Below, in pieces: positions 20,079 to 29,975 of a DNA stretch of 64,000 nt. The notes below the pieces were generated by a model, which was not told the origin of the DNA, searched no databases, and was given only the letters and a program-made list of their open reading frames with translations. The stretch's first letter is position 1, and every line of letters starts with the position of its first letter. This DNA comes from Schaalia canis (GTDB taxonomy: Bacteria > Actinomycetota > Actinomycetes > Actinomycetales > Actinomycetaceae). Made by a program: the position numbers and the translations under genes. The DNA is taken from assembly GCF_003858455.1 (NCBI RefSeq), contig NZ_RQZF01000002.1, positions 124,001 to 188,000 on the forward strand, given 5' to 3'.

Positions 20079-20573
20079 TCAGACGTCAAAGCCGGCGGCC
20101 TCCCAGCCGTCGTATTCGCCGTTGAAACGCTCAGCAAGTTCTTCGAAGAAAGCACGAATCCCCGGCATGGTGGTGGCGTTGGTGGGCTGGTCGTCGCGTC
20201 TGACGGTCATCGACCAGTCAGGGTAGCCGTCAAGCTGATAGACGCCCTCACGCGCCCCCAGCCATCCGACCCGTTGAGCCTCAACGAGGGCGGCACGGGC
20301 AGCCTCTTCGGTGGGGAAATATAGGTAGTGGACCTGGTCGCGCGGCAAAGCCAGATCAACGCGCTCACTGAGGATTGTCAGAATCTGCGTGTCCCCGGGG
20401 TGGCTGGTTGCGGTTCCTACTGTGACAAGAGGCTTATCCAGCGTGGATCGCGGCGTTGGAGCCAGGGCTGGACTCAGTGCTGGAGTCAGCGCGTTGGCTC
20501 CCTGGGTTACCGGGATCATCTGCTCGTCAACGGCTGAACCCCTGGCCCTTCGGAAGAAGTCGAACAACCCCAT
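20079..20573 (-). CDS. RraB-like protein (regulator of ribonuclease E, domain level)
   Basis: 164 residues. The C-terminal 100 (from about 62) resemble the RraB fold: an acidic-aromatic core with LYFPTEEAARAAL, WSMTVRRDDQPT and the end block FFEELAERFNGEYDGWEAAGF. The N-terminal 50 residues start with GLFDFFRRARG and then are Pro/Ala-rich and probably disordered. In Escherichia coli RraB binds and inhibits RNase E; in actinobacteria the role is not established. GAAAGGGAA precedes the ATG. It is a single gene facing the response regulator. Confidence 0.7.
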   Translation of the reverse strand: MGLFDFFRRARGSAVDEQMIPVTQGANALTPALSPALAPTPRSTLDKPLVTVGTATSHPGDTQILTILSERVDLALPRDQVHYLYFPTEEAARAALVEAQRVGWLGAREGVYQLDGYPDWSMTVRRDDQPTNATTMPGIRAFFEELAERFNGEYDGWEAAGFDV

Positions 20574-21202
20574 AGGTTCCCTTTCGTGGCAGTCCGTGGT
20601 GCGGCCTGCCGATCGGGCGCCATGTTGTCAGGTGCAACACGGCGGCATGCTTTCTCAACGCTGAGCTGTTCCCTCCATTCTTCGACATAAGGGGAATATT
20701 CGCATGTCGAATACTGTTTCGTAGGGTTTTTATGAGATGGTCTTGCTTTTCAGAGAACCCTAGTGGACGAAAATGCAGGTGAACACCAAATAGGCACTCG
20801 CTGAGGTAGCTCCCTAGACGAATGCGAAGCACCTGAACCTGCCGGTGAGTTACCACATCTCAGAAGCCCTCAGCCATGCAGTCACGCGCTTCCCGTTCGC
20901 GTGCCTGTAGCGCCGATAAGGGGCGCCGCTACGTCCTCGTCCAACAAGTTGGGTGTCTACATTGAGGTTCTTAACGATGCTAATTCCTACCAGGAACGCG
21001 GGTCTGAGCCACAACACTCTACAAAGTAGCGCCTTGTTGCTAAAACTGCCCCGCACGCGGCGCAAGATTAACAACGCGGGGCAGGATTAACGGGCTAAGT
21101 ATCAATGCTTGCCCGGACGACACCCCCTCAACACCAGTACACAAAACCGCGCCACCCCAACTTTTCGTTGGAATGGCGCGGTTTCTACTGTATTTTCTTC
21201 CG
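20574..21202. other. Long non-coding stretch between the RraB-like gene and tRNA-Thr
   Basis: Two minus-strand readings (20527-20856 and 20850-21074) lack ribosome sites and protein-like composition, so I call no gene. An inverted repeat CTGCCCCGC / GCGGGGCAG (21046-21054, 21076-21084) has a 21-base loop and on the minus strand is followed by TTTTAGC, so it may end a minus-strand transcript. Confidence 0.45.
21144..21184. terminator. Terminator downstream of tRNA-Thr
   Basis: Stem AAACCGCGCCA (21144-21154) pairs with TGGCGCGGTTT (21174-21184), with an inner CCAA/TTGG pair. It is followed by T-rich DNA on either strand. Confidence 0.8.
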
Positions 21203-21275
21203 AGCCGCCTGTGGGAATCGAACCCACGACCTAATCATTACGAGTGATTCGCTCTGCCGACTGAGCTAAGGCGGC
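21203..21275 (-). tRNA. tRNA-Thr (anticodon CGT)
   Basis: A 73-base cloverleaf. The 7-bp acceptor stem starts GCCGCCT, the D arm is AGCTCAGTCGGCAGAGC, the anticodon loop CTCGTAA gives CGT, and the T arm is GTGGGTTCGATTCCCAC. The CCA is not encoded. Confidence 0.95.
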
Positions 21276-21407
21276 CGCGCTTCCAACCTCACCACAGTAA
21301 GGTCACAAGCAACGGGGTTAGATTACCGGATTGGCACCCGGCAAGCAAAACCCGCACACGGGAGGCTGCTCACACACTCATGCATACGGGCCTCCAGCCA
21401 GCAGGGT

Positions 21408-23066
21408 TCAACTCGAACAATGCAGGCCATCTGCAGGCACGGTGCCAGATACGAGGTATCCCTCGACTGCGTCAACAACACATTGGCTGGCATCCTTGGA
21501 GTAGGCAGTGTGGTCCCATCCTTCAGAGGTCACCAGCACGCCAGAACTCAGTTGCTTAGCCAGATTTACCGACATGACATAGGGGGTGGCCGGATCGTGA
21601 GTAGTACCCACGACAACGATTGGGTTTGCCCCCTGCGCGGTCACAGGCTTGCGTGTTGCTGTACGGTCAAAGGGCCAGGCAGCTAAGGCAGCACTCTCGT
21701 ATCCGACGAAGCGATCCATGAGTTTGAGCTCATTGCGCAAGATCATGACCTGAGACTTCCAATCCTGCTCGGTACCGGCAGGCTCATAGTCCAAGGAGTT
21801 AATAGCAATCAAGGCATCTGTTGACGTGGAGGCGTAAGTTCCATCGGCCTCCCTATCGTTGAGCAGGTCAGCAATAGCCAAGAGGATCGACCCATCATTG
21901 ACCGACAGGGCTTGGGTCATCCCCTGAGTAAGCACCGGATACCCTTCGGTGCTATACATGGCACCAATCATTGCAGTGACAGCCAGGTTGATGGTCAAAG
22001 GACGGTCAGGATCAGCAGTCGGCATCGGCTGGCGTTCCAGATCGGCAAGGAATCGCTTAATACGCTCGATACCTTCTTCCGTGTCGCCGGTCAGAGGACA
22101 GGCTGAACCTGCCTGGCAGTCCTCAATCCAGTGGATCAGGGATTCATCAAAGCCGCGCATCTGAAGCGCAGAGATTTCTGCGCTGCTCATTGCCGGGTCC
22201 ACTGCCCCATCCAGCACAAAGCGGCCAACGTTTTCTGGGAAGAGTTCAGCGTAGGTGGCACCCAGGAAAGTCCCGTAGGAGTACCCCAGGTAATCAAGCT
22301 TTTCTTGCCCCATGATCTGACGCATCATGTCGAAGTCGTGCGCGGCAGAAACCGTGTCAATGTACTGTGCGATGTCACCACTGTGTTCAACACAGCCCTT
22401 ACCCATGCGAGCTGACAGGTCGCGCGCAAGAGCGATTTCCTCGTCCTGATCTTCGGGCGCGTTATTTCCGTCAACGGCAGCTACGCGCTCAATGTCAGCC
22501 TCGTCAATAGCGCCGTGAGTGTTGTAGCGATCGCGTTCCTCATCAGTCATGCACACGACGGGAGTGGAGGACCCTACGCCGCGGGGGTCAAGCGCAACGA
22601 TGTCGTACTTTTCGACCAGCGCATCGCCCAGTGAGTTACGCACCTGGGAGGTGAGGATCTTCACGGCTGAACCGCCGGGCCCACCGGGATTGTAGAAAAG
22701 TGCCGGGGCATTGTCGTTGCCGGAACGGTGCACGGCGACGCTGAGGGTGATTGTCTCGCCGGCAGGATTGTCCCAGTCTTTGGGGGCAAGGACGGTCGCG
22801 CACTGGTAATCGGTGAGGTTTTTCGGCGCTGTTTCATGAGAAGGAGTGATGGCTTTGCCTTCACAGGGACCCCAGTTCACCTTTTGCGAGTAGAACGCTT
22901 CAAGGGTCCCATCAAGTTCGGTGTCTGGTGACTCATCAGAGACTGCCTGGCCAGAGGGCACATACGCTCGGTTTGCATTGAGCACAACGAAACCTGCGCC
23001 AAGGGCCACAAGAGCAAGAACCACTAAAGAGGTGACAAGAATGATGAAGCGCGAACGAGAAGTCAT
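21408..23066 (-). CDS. Secreted or membrane-anchored alpha/beta-hydrolase, tripeptidyl-aminopeptidase type (peptidase S33)
   Basis: 552 residues. An N-terminal hydrophobic segment (about 6-30, FIILVTSLVVLALVALGAGF) acts as signal peptide or anchor. The oxyanion motif NPGGPGGSA is at 126-134, the nucleophile S263 in GYSYGTFLGA, the acid Asp in TTHDPATPY and the His in GWDHTAYS. A C-terminal TAP-like domain follows, with Cys residues (QCVVDA, GLHCSS) that may form a disulfide. It is like the Streptomyces/mycobacterial enzymes that trim N-terminal tripeptides or short peptides outside the cell. No strong ribosome site is seen. It stands alone next to tRNA-Thr. Confidence 0.9.
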   Translation of the reverse strand: MTSRSRFIILVTSLVVLALVALGAGFVVLNANRAYVPSGQAVSDESPDTELDGTLEAFYSQKVNWGPCEGKAITPSHETAPKNLTDYQCATVLAPKDWDNPAGETITLSVAVHRSGNDNAPALFYNPGGPGGSAVKILTSQVRNSLGDALVEKYDIVALDPRGVGSSTPVVCMTDEERDRYNTHGAIDEADIERVAAVDGNNAPEDQDEEIALARDLSARMGKGCVEHSGDIAQYIDTVSAAHDFDMMRQIMGQEKLDYLGYSYGTFLGATYAELFPENVGRFVLDGAVDPAMSSAEISALQMRGFDESLIHWIEDCQAGSACPLTGDTEEGIERIKRFLADLERQPMPTADPDRPLTINLAVTAMIGAMYSTEGYPVLTQGMTQALSVNDGSILLAIADLLNDREADGTYASTSTDALIAINSLDYEPAGTEQDWKSQVMILRNELKLMDRFVGYESAALAAWPFDRTATRKPVTAQGANPIVVVGTTHDPATPYVMSVNLAKQLSSGVLVTSEGWDHTAYSKDASQCVVDAVEGYLVSGTVPADGLHCSS

Positions 23067-23217
23067 ATAGGCAGACTAGCGGGTTCCTCACCTGAAAGAG
23101 GAATGGGACGCACCTCAATAGCCCCTACCTGGGGTTTACTCAGGGCATACTCAGGGCAATGTGCAGTGGAAGGACACTCACCCTTCTGCACGTACTCTCT
23201 GCCTCGTTCTGCTCACC

Positions 23218-24414
23218 CTAGACTTGGGGGCGCAGGGCAATAGCCATTGCCTCCAAAGCCAACGCAGGGGCGACATTAGCGGCCAGCCGACGGCGTGCCT
23301 CCTCGATAGCTTCGACTCGTTCAAAGGTTTGCGCAGTCGTGGACGCGCGCGCAATGTCGCTGATCGTGACAGCAATATCCTCATTGACGAGGTCAGCCCC
23401 CGTACCAAGTTGCAGCATGAGAACGTCACGGTAGATAGCGAGCAGATCCACTAAAGCTCGGTCGAGAACATCGTGGATTGCTCGCTTGGCTCGACGTTTC
23501 TGCTCCTCTTCCAACTGGTGAAGCTGCGCCCGAGAATGAGCATTTGCCCGCTCGCCTTCCTCCATACCAAGCTGGCGGAGTAGTTCTGCCCGTTCACGCG
23601 CGTTACGTTCTTCCGTTTGTGCCTCTGCCTGAGCTTTTGCTGTCTCTAACAGGTCGGAGGCAGCCATGACGGCCTCACCGACAGAGCGCACGGTAATGGG
23701 GGCGGTGATGATCTCTCGGCGGCGTTGACGCATCTGCGGGTCACGCGCCAACGCCCTGGCCAATCCAATGTGAGACTGCGCCGAACGAGCGGCCTCTACC
23801 GCTACAGCCGGGTCGACACCATCGCGTCGCACCAGCAGATCAGCCACGGCCTGCACCGAGGGGATCCGCAACGACAGGTGTCGGCAACGGGAACGGATGG
23901 TGGTGATCATGTCCTCGGGGCTGGGAGCACATAGGAGCCACACTGTGCGTGCCGGAGGTTCTTCCACCGCCTTGAGCAGCACATTCGAGGTGCGCTCGGT
24001 CATGCGGTCGGCATCCTCCACGAGGATCACGCGCCACCGCCCTTGTGAGGGAGAAACCTGCGCGCGTCCGACAATATCGCGAGCCTCTTCAATGCGGATC
24101 TGTGTGGCCTCGGTGGAGACGCTATGCACGTCACCATTGGTGCGGCCCATGGTGGTGCGACACCCCGCGCACTCGCCACAACCGGGCACGGGGCCCGTGC
24201 ATTGAAGAGCCGCTGCAAAAGCCAGAGCAGCAACAGAGCGGCCAGAACCCGGAGGGCCGGTGATCAGCCAAGCGTGGGTCATTGAACGGGCATCATCCGT
24301 ATCAGTGGCAGCAGCATCGGAATGTCCGTCAACAATGCGGCGCGCGGCAAGGGCCGCCTCGGCAAGCACCTCGATTGCTGCCTCTTGGCCGACGAGCTGC
24401 TCCCAGACACTCAC
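23218..24414 (-). CDS. holB: DNA polymerase III subunit delta'
   Basis: 398 residues. Clamp-loader subunit with the AAA+ fold: WLITGPPGSGRSVAALAFAA holds a P-loop that ends GSGRS rather than GKT/S, so ATP binding is probably lost, as is usual for delta'. The zinc module is CTGPVPGCGECAGC. The SRC motif is present in TTIRSRCRHLSLR. The C-terminal half has a charged coiled-coil stretch (about 275-330, AQAEAQTEERNARERAELL). GTG 24414 overlaps the tmk stop as GTGA. It is third in topA-tmk-holB. Confidence 0.92.
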   Translation of the reverse strand: MSVWEQLVGQEAAIEVLAEAALAARRIVDGHSDAAATDTDDARSMTHAWLITGPPGSGRSVAALAFAAALQCTGPVPGCGECAGCRTTMGRTNGDVHSVSTEATQIRIEEARDIVGRAQVSPSQGRWRVILVEDADRMTERTSNVLLKAVEEPPARTVWLLCAPSPEDMITTIRSRCRHLSLRIPSVQAVADLLVRRDGVDPAVAVEAARSAQSHIGLARALARDPQMRQRRREIITAPITVRSVGEAVMAASDLLETAKAQAEAQTEERNARERAELLRQLGMEEGERANAHSRAQLHQLEEEQKRRAKRAIHDVLDRALVDLLAIYRDVLMLQLGTGADLVNEDIAVTISDIARASTTAQTFERVEAIEEARRRLAANVAPALALEAMAIALRPQV

Positions 24415-25115
24415 TCCAGAACACCCTCAAGGGTCAGATCCCACAGGGGCGCCTGAGCGGGTGTCATCAGTGCTTCGATACGTTCTTCCAGGACACCGCG
24501 GATTTCGCTAAAGACCTCGTCGGGTGTTCCAACGGCGTCAATCACAACCACACGATCGGTGTTTTCCTCAGCGATCCGCAGGTATTCGCGTCGGACACGC
24601 TTGTGAAACTCCCCAGACTCGCGCTCTAGCCGGTCACGTTTGCCGTCCTTTCGGCGTGCGCCAACCTCAGGCGGCAAATCCAGAAGGAAGGTAAGACGAG
24701 GCTCAAGCCCTTCGGTAGCCCACGCGGACAGGGAACGAATTTCATCCACACCGAGGGCGCGCGCAGCACCTTGGTAGGCAACAGAAGAGTCGATATAGCG
24801 ATCCCCCAAGACAACGGTGCCAGCCTCCAAAGCAGGGCGGATCACAGTTGCGACGTGATAGGCGCGGTCGGCGGCATACAGCAGAGCCTCGGTGCGCGGA
24901 TCAACGTCTTCTGGCCCATTTTGGACGAGGCGGCGCAGCTCGGTTCCCATCTCAGTACCACCGGGTTCACGGGTGACAAGCACGGTGTATCCGCGCTCCT
25001 CAAACCACGCGCGAACCTTCTGAATCTGCGTCGTCTTACCTGATCCGTCACCCCCTTCAAAGGTAATGAAAAGGCTGCCTTCAGGGGCCCGTCGCTGCCC
25101 ACCCACTTGCGTCAT
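24411..25115 (-). CDS. tmk: Thymidylate kinase
   Basis: 234 residues. Converts dTMP to dTDP. P-loop FEGGDGSGKTTQ is near residues 19-30, the DR-type motif TREPGGTEMG near 49-58, the dTMP-binding DRYIDSSVAYQGAAR near 108-122, and a Lys/Arg-rich lid KDGKRDRLERE. The tail after about 215 is extra. It lies 47 bases after topA and overlaps holB by 4 bases; this order is common in actinobacteria. Confidence 0.95.
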   Translation of the reverse strand: MTQVGGQRRAPEGSLFITFEGGDGSGKTTQIQKVRAWFEERGYTVLVTREPGGTEMGTELRRLVQNGPEDVDPRTEALLYAADRAYHVATVIRPALEAGTVVLGDRYIDSSVAYQGAARALGVDEIRSLSAWATEGLEPRLTFLLDLPPEVGARRKDGKRDRLERESGEFHKRVRREYLRIAEENTDRVVVIDAVGTPDEVFSEIRGVLEERIEALMTPAQAPLWDLTLEGVLE

Positions 25116-25162
25116 GGCACTATCTTCCCACGGCCACCCCGAATCTGCGGAGTCGCCTCTCC

Positions 25163-27949
25163 TTACTTCGTTGATGAGCCGGTTGAGCTGGACTTTCGCG
25201 TCGTTGTTTTCTTTGCCGCTGTCTTTGAAGTGGTGGCCTTCTTCGTTGCCGTCTTGCGCGTCGTTTTAGCCTTCGCCTTCGTTGAGGGCCCCTTGGCGCG
25301 CTTATCCGCCAGCAACTCAAAGGCACGCTCTTCGGTCAGGTTTTCCACCGTTTCTGCGCGCGGCACCGTAATATTCGTTTCCCCATCGGTGATGTAGGGG
25401 CCGAAGCGACCATCCTTGACAACAACCTTCTTGCCCGAAATCGGATCCACACCGAACTCGCGCAAAGGCGGCTTAGCGGCCCCGCGCCCACGCTGCTTAG
25501 GCTGAGCGTAGATCTCCAGCGCCTCTTCAAGGGTGATGGTCAGCAGTTGATCCTCGCTGGACAGGGTGCGAGAGTCCGTCCCCTTCTTCAAGTACGGCCC
25601 GTAGCGGCCATTCTGGGCGGTAATGACCTCGCCGGTGGCGGGGTCGGTGCCGAGCTCGCGCGGCAGGGTCAGCAGGGCGAGAGCGTCCTCGAGGGTGACG
25701 GTCGCCAGGGACATCGTCGAGAAGAGCGAGGCTGTGCGCGGCTTGGCAGCGGCCTTCTTGCGGCCCTTCGCTGCGGCCTGGCCCGAGGTCTTGCCTGCGG
25801 TCTGCCCAGCAGCTTCCTCCGCGGCGAGCTCGGGCAGGATCTCCGTAATGTAGGGCCCAAAACGACCATTCTTGGCCACCAGCATGTGCCCGGTCGCCGG
25901 ATCCACACCCAGCTCGCGCCCATCGTCAGCGGCTGCGGCGAAAAGCTCAGCGATCTTGGTATCGGTCAGCTCGTCGGGGGCAACCTCGTCGGGAATATTC
26001 GCCCGGGAACCATCCTCGCGCTCCAGGTAGGGCCCATAGCGGCCAATACGCAGGGTCACGCCATTGCCACAGTCAATGGAGTTCACGGCGCGCGCATCAA
26101 TGTCATCGCCCAGGGATTCCACCTGGTGGCGCAGGCCAGAGCTCTCACCCTTCCCGTCCTCGCCCCAGTAGAAGCCCGACAGGAAGCCCACGCCGTCGGC
26201 CTCGCCAGCGGCAATACGGTCCAGGTCAGACTCCATGGAGGCCGTGAAGTCGTAGTCAACCAGGTTCGCCAGGTTCTCTTCCAGCAGGCGCGTCACGGAG
26301 AAGGCCAGCCAGGTCGGCACAAGATATTGGCCGCGGCGGTTGACGTAGCCGCGATCCGAGATGGTCTGGATGGTGGCCGCGTAGGTGGAGGGGCGGCCAA
26401 TGCCCAGCTCTTCCATGGTCTTAACCAGGGTTGCTTCGGTGTAGCGGCCAGGCGGCTGGGTGGAGTGCGTGTCAGCCTCAGAGTCAGTCACATCCACAAG
26501 CTCACCCTGAGCGACGTCAGGCAGGACCTTTTCGGCGTCAGCATTGTCCTTCTCGGCGTCGTAACGGCCTTTGTCGCGGCCTTCCATGTAGGCCAGGCGG
26601 AAGCCCGGCTGGGTGATCACCGTGCCGGAAGCAGACGAGATCACAGTATGTGCGCCCTGGTCGTCAGCGACATCGGTAGCCACGCGGATAGTGGCAGTAA
26701 AGCCCACGGCGTCAGCCATCTGCGAGGCCAGGGTACGCTTCCAGATGAGGTCATAGAGGGCGAGTTGCTGGGCGGAAAGCTGGCCCGCCACCTGCTCGGG
26801 GGTGCGGAAGTGGTCGCCAGCAGGGCGGATAGCCTCGTGGGCCTCCTGGGCACCCTTGGCGACCTTACCGTACACGCGGGGGGCATCAGCGACGGCCTCT
26901 GCGCCGTAGAGTTCACGGGCCTGAGCGCGCGCGGCCTGCACAGCCTGGGAGGACAAGGCCGTGGAGTCGGTACGCATGTAGGTGATGAAACCACCCTCAT
27001 ACAAGGACTGCGCGGTGCGCATCGTTGAGGAGGCATTCCAGTGCAGCTTGCGGGAGGCCTCCTGCTGCAGGGTGGAGGTGGTGAAGGGGGCTGCCGGGCG
27101 GCGGCGGTATGGCTTTTGGCTGACTTCGTGGACGGCCGAGGCATCAGCCGCGGCCAGCAGCGCAGCGAGGCGGCGGGCCCCGGCCTCGTCCAGATGGAGG
27201 ACGCCGGCCTTTGCGGCTTTAGAGGTGAGGACACCTTTTTCGCTAAAGTCCGAGCCGGTGGCGACGGGCGCGCCGTCAACCTGTACGACCTTCGCCCCGA
27301 AAGACTGTCCCTTGGCTTCAACGGTCACGGATACCGAAGCGTAGTCGGCGCTGATGTGGGCGATGCGCTCACGTTCACGGTCAACAACAATGCGGGTGGC
27401 CACCGACTGGACGCGGCCAGCCGACAGGGAGGAACGAACCTTGCGCCACAGCAAGGGGGAAACCTCGTAACCGTAGAGGCGGTCAAGGACACGGCGGGTT
27501 TCTTGCGCGTCAACCAGGGAGGTATCAATGTCGCGCGTGTTTTCCAGGGCGCGTTCAATGGCTTCGCGTGTAATTTCGTGGAAGACCATGCGCTTGACAG
27601 GCACCTTGGGCTTGAGGACCTGGAGCAGATGCCAGGCGATCGCCTCACCCTCGCGGTCCTCATCAGTTGCCAGGTAGAGCTCGTCGGCCTCTTTGAGGGC
27701 GCGCTTAAGCTCCGTGACAGTCTTCTTCTTCTCAGGGGAAACAACGTAGTAAGGCTCGAAGCCATGCTCAACGTCGACGGCGAAGCGCCCGTAGGGGCCC
27801 TTCTTCATGTCGGCGGGAAGGTCTTTGGGTTGGGGCAGGTCACGGATATGCCCGATGGAGGCCATCACGTGGTAGTCGGGTCCAAGGTAGCCCTCAATGG
27901 TAGAGGCTTTCGCCGGAGACTCGACGATGACCAGCTTCTTTGAGCCCAT
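25163..27949 (-). CDS. topA: DNA topoisomerase I (type IA)
   Basis: 928 residues. Relaxes negative supercoils. The Toprim domain starts KKLVIVESPAKA and includes TDEDREGEAIAWH; the catalytic Tyr is Y324 in FITYMRTDST. After the core (about 600) there are no Cys zinc fingers. Instead several copies of the actinobacterial C-terminal repeat appear (each with GRFGPY or GRYGPY, for example DGRFGPYITDG), then a Lys/Thr/Ala-rich basic tail of about 45 residues, as known for mycobacterial and Streptomyces TopA, where it aids processivity. First gene of topA-tmk-holB. Confidence 0.96.
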   Translation of the reverse strand: MGSKKLVIVESPAKASTIEGYLGPDYHVMASIGHIRDLPQPKDLPADMKKGPYGRFAVDVEHGFEPYYVVSPEKKKTVTELKRALKEADELYLATDEDREGEAIAWHLLQVLKPKVPVKRMVFHEITREAIERALENTRDIDTSLVDAQETRRVLDRLYGYEVSPLLWRKVRSSLSAGRVQSVATRIVVDRERERIAHISADYASVSVTVEAKGQSFGAKVVQVDGAPVATGSDFSEKGVLTSKAAKAGVLHLDEAGARRLAALLAAADASAVHEVSQKPYRRRPAAPFTTSTLQQEASRKLHWNASSTMRTAQSLYEGGFITYMRTDSTALSSQAVQAARAQARELYGAEAVADAPRVYGKVAKGAQEAHEAIRPAGDHFRTPEQVAGQLSAQQLALYDLIWKRTLASQMADAVGFTATIRVATDVADDQGAHTVISSASGTVITQPGFRLAYMEGRDKGRYDAEKDNADAEKVLPDVAQGELVDVTDSEADTHSTQPPGRYTEATLVKTMEELGIGRPSTYAATIQTISDRGYVNRRGQYLVPTWLAFSVTRLLEENLANLVDYDFTASMESDLDRIAAGEADGVGFLSGFYWGEDGKGESSGLRHQVESLGDDIDARAVNSIDCGNGVTLRIGRYGPYLEREDGSRANIPDEVAPDELTDTKIAELFAAAADDGRELGVDPATGHMLVAKNGRFGPYITEILPELAAEEAAGQTAGKTSGQAAAKGRKKAAAKPRTASLFSTMSLATVTLEDALALLTLPRELGTDPATGEVITAQNGRYGPYLKKGTDSRTLSSEDQLLTITLEEALEIYAQPKQRGRGAAKPPLREFGVDPISGKKVVVKDGRFGPYITDGETNITVPRAETVENLTEERAFELLADKRAKGPSTKAKAKTTRKTATKKATTSKTAAKKTTTRKSSSTGSSTK

Positions 27950-28178
27950 ATCCCCTGTTCTTTCTGTTGATTCCCATCATGCTCGCGCGCCACGTCCTAG
28001 GAGCGGGCGCGCAGAGCGTCTGAGGCGACCATACAACGCCGAAGGGCTTTTGTGTTACCTCTGGACATTATTCGGCGCGGCCTCACGCACGCACACACTG
28101 TATTACTGTGTGCCCGTTTTTGGTGTGCCGGACAGAGTCTTCCCTCTGTTTGACCTGGCCAGCCGCCCGCGCCCGCCC

Positions 28179-29861
28179 CTAGCTGCGCGTAAGCATTCCC
28201 GCGCGCAGCAGTTCAGGCAGGATGGAGGCAATTTCTTCCCGCACGGCCTGCGCGTCCACATCCATCAACACGCTGAGCGCTGTGACGATCTGGCCTGCCT
28301 GGAGTTCTCCGTCGCAGGCTCCCACAAAGGCGCTGGTGGCCGATCCGACACGAATGGAGCGCCCCATGCCACCGCCCTGGTGAAGGATCAGCGCCTTCGG
28401 ATCGGGGATGCCCGGGGTGAAGTGGCGCTCTTCAGTGACGTCGGGGGCACAACGAAGCGTGCTCTCCCATACGTCCTCTGGCAGCGTAAGGTGTTCGAGG
28501 GCGAGGGCAACGTCCCGCCCGGTGGGTGCGTGACCGTCGGGCACGTAGGAGTAGACCCTGCCTGACGAGGCCGAGGCGGCAGCATCACTCGCGTTCTCCT
28601 CCGAGCGCGCCCTCATGGCGAGGCTCCCCATGCCAATAGCTCCCACCCCGGCCTGAGCGAAGTCGCTGATCCACGCCTCGTAGGTGGCTTCAACCTCGTC
28701 GCGTGGGACGAGGGTGCCACCCGAATCACGGATCCACATTTCCACGTACTGCGTGGGGTCGAGGATGTCGCGCTGGAGCACCCAGGTGTCCACGTTCAGG
28801 CCCTCAAGCCAGCCCTCCATGCGCGCCTGCCATTCGGTTTCCGGGTCGTGATCGGCCGGAATTTCCCAGTTGCCAAGCATTTGCAGCGCGCCGCCTGCGT
28901 TGAGGTGCTCGGGGGCTTGGTGGATGATCGCGCCGATCAGTGAGTCTCGTTCCATACCGCCGTCACGGTATTCCAGCAGCCCACCCTGACGCAGAGAATC
29001 GGGCGTAATGACGAAAGGCGGGTTGGAGACAATCAGGTCGAAGCACTCCCCTGCTACCGGCTCGAAGAGGGAGCCTTGGCGCACGTCAATGCGGACGTCA
29101 TTGAGTGCCGCATTAAAAGAGGTAATGGCGCAGGCGCGGGCAGACAGGTCCGTGGCCACCACCTGCTGGGCGTGGGTGGCCAGGTAGAGCGCCTGGATGC
29201 CACAGCCCGTCCCAATGTCGAGGGCTCGGCTCACGGGTGCGCGCATGGTCAGGGCCAGCAGGCTCATGGTGGCCCCGCCAATGCCCAACACATGATCGGG
29301 GTGGAGAGGCTGGCCGGTGGTCACCTCGCCCAGGTCAGAAAGCACCCACCAGTGATGTTCCTGGCGGTCGTCAGGATTCCCGTCCGGCGCGAATGCCTCT
29401 GCAGCGGGCAGGGTGGCCGAGTGAGGGCGCAGGTCAAAGGCTGCACGGTAGGCAAGATCGCCACTGTCAGCATCGACGAGCCCGCCGTTACCGGCTGCAC
29501 TGTCCACAGGCAGCAAAATACCAAGCTCCAGCGCTCCTTCAACCCCCAACGTAGGGAGGGCTGCGGCGATGGCCTCGCCAGTTTCCACCGACCCGAGGAT
29601 GAACAGGCGCGTCAGGAGGGCGGCGTTGGCCTCCTCGGCGGGAACCTCGGGTGAGCGCAGTTCGACGAGGGCGGGCACACGCTGGTCGCGCATGAGGGCG
29701 GCGCGCGCGGCCTCGGACAGGAGCGTGTCCATGTGCTCCACCGTCCATGTGGCAGCAGCAAGGTCGGCGCGCAGGCGGGCGATCAGCGCCGTGTTGAGGG
29801 ATGGAACTGGCGAGGGGCTGCCCACCCGAGATGAGGGGGCGGTGGAAGTGTGGTCGCTCAT
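28179..29861 (-). CDS. Class I SAM-dependent methyltransferase (HemK/PrmC-like, actinobacterial)
   Basis: 560 residues. An N-terminal helical domain of about 170 residues is followed by a Rossmann methyltransferase domain with SAM-binding ALDIGTGCGIQALYLA and the catalytic NPPF motif in FDLIVSNPPFVI, which marks N-methylation of an amide or base. The C-terminal 200 residues form an extra domain with little similarity to PrmC. The family is widespread in actinobacteria and often annotated only as methyltransferase; the substrate is unknown. It is not the usual prfA-prmC context. Divergent from tdh by 114 bases. Confidence 0.85.
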   Translation of the reverse strand: MSDHTSTAPSSRVGSPSPVPSLNTALIARLRADLAAATWTVEHMDTLLSEAARAALMRDQRVPALVELRSPEVPAEEANAALLTRLFILGSVETGEAIAAALPTLGVEGALELGILLPVDSAAGNGGLVDADSGDLAYRAAFDLRPHSATLPAAEAFAPDGNPDDRQEHHWWVLSDLGEVTTGQPLHPDHVLGIGGATMSLLALTMRAPVSRALDIGTGCGIQALYLATHAQQVVATDLSARACAITSFNAALNDVRIDVRQGSLFEPVAGECFDLIVSNPPFVITPDSLRQGGLLEYRDGGMERDSLIGAIIHQAPEHLNAGGALQMLGNWEIPADHDPETEWQARMEGWLEGLNVDTWVLQRDILDPTQYVEMWIRDSGGTLVPRDEVEATYEAWISDFAQAGVGAIGMGSLAMRARSEENASDAAASASSGRVYSYVPDGHAPTGRDVALALEHLTLPEDVWESTLRCAPDVTEERHFTPGIPDPKALILHQGGGMGRSIRVGSATSAFVGACDGELQAGQIVTALSVLMDVDAQAVREEIASILPELLRAGMLTRS

Positions 29862-29975
29862 GGGCCCTACTCTACCCGGGGTGTTCCTCGCCGCAGCGAG
29901 AGGATTTAAGGACAGCGAGCAGAGTCGTAGAATGAGGTCACGACGTCATCACCTACGCTCACCTGAGGAGCCACC

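Noticed and set aside
25547-27943. Two long plus-strand readings (25547-27028, 27041-27943) opposite topA
   Set aside because: They mirror topA codon structure in GC-rich DNA and lack ribosome sites; topA motifs are complete on the other strand.
29076-29654. A 192-codon reading opposite the methyltransferase
   Set aside because: Shadow of the SAM-binding domain; no start signal.
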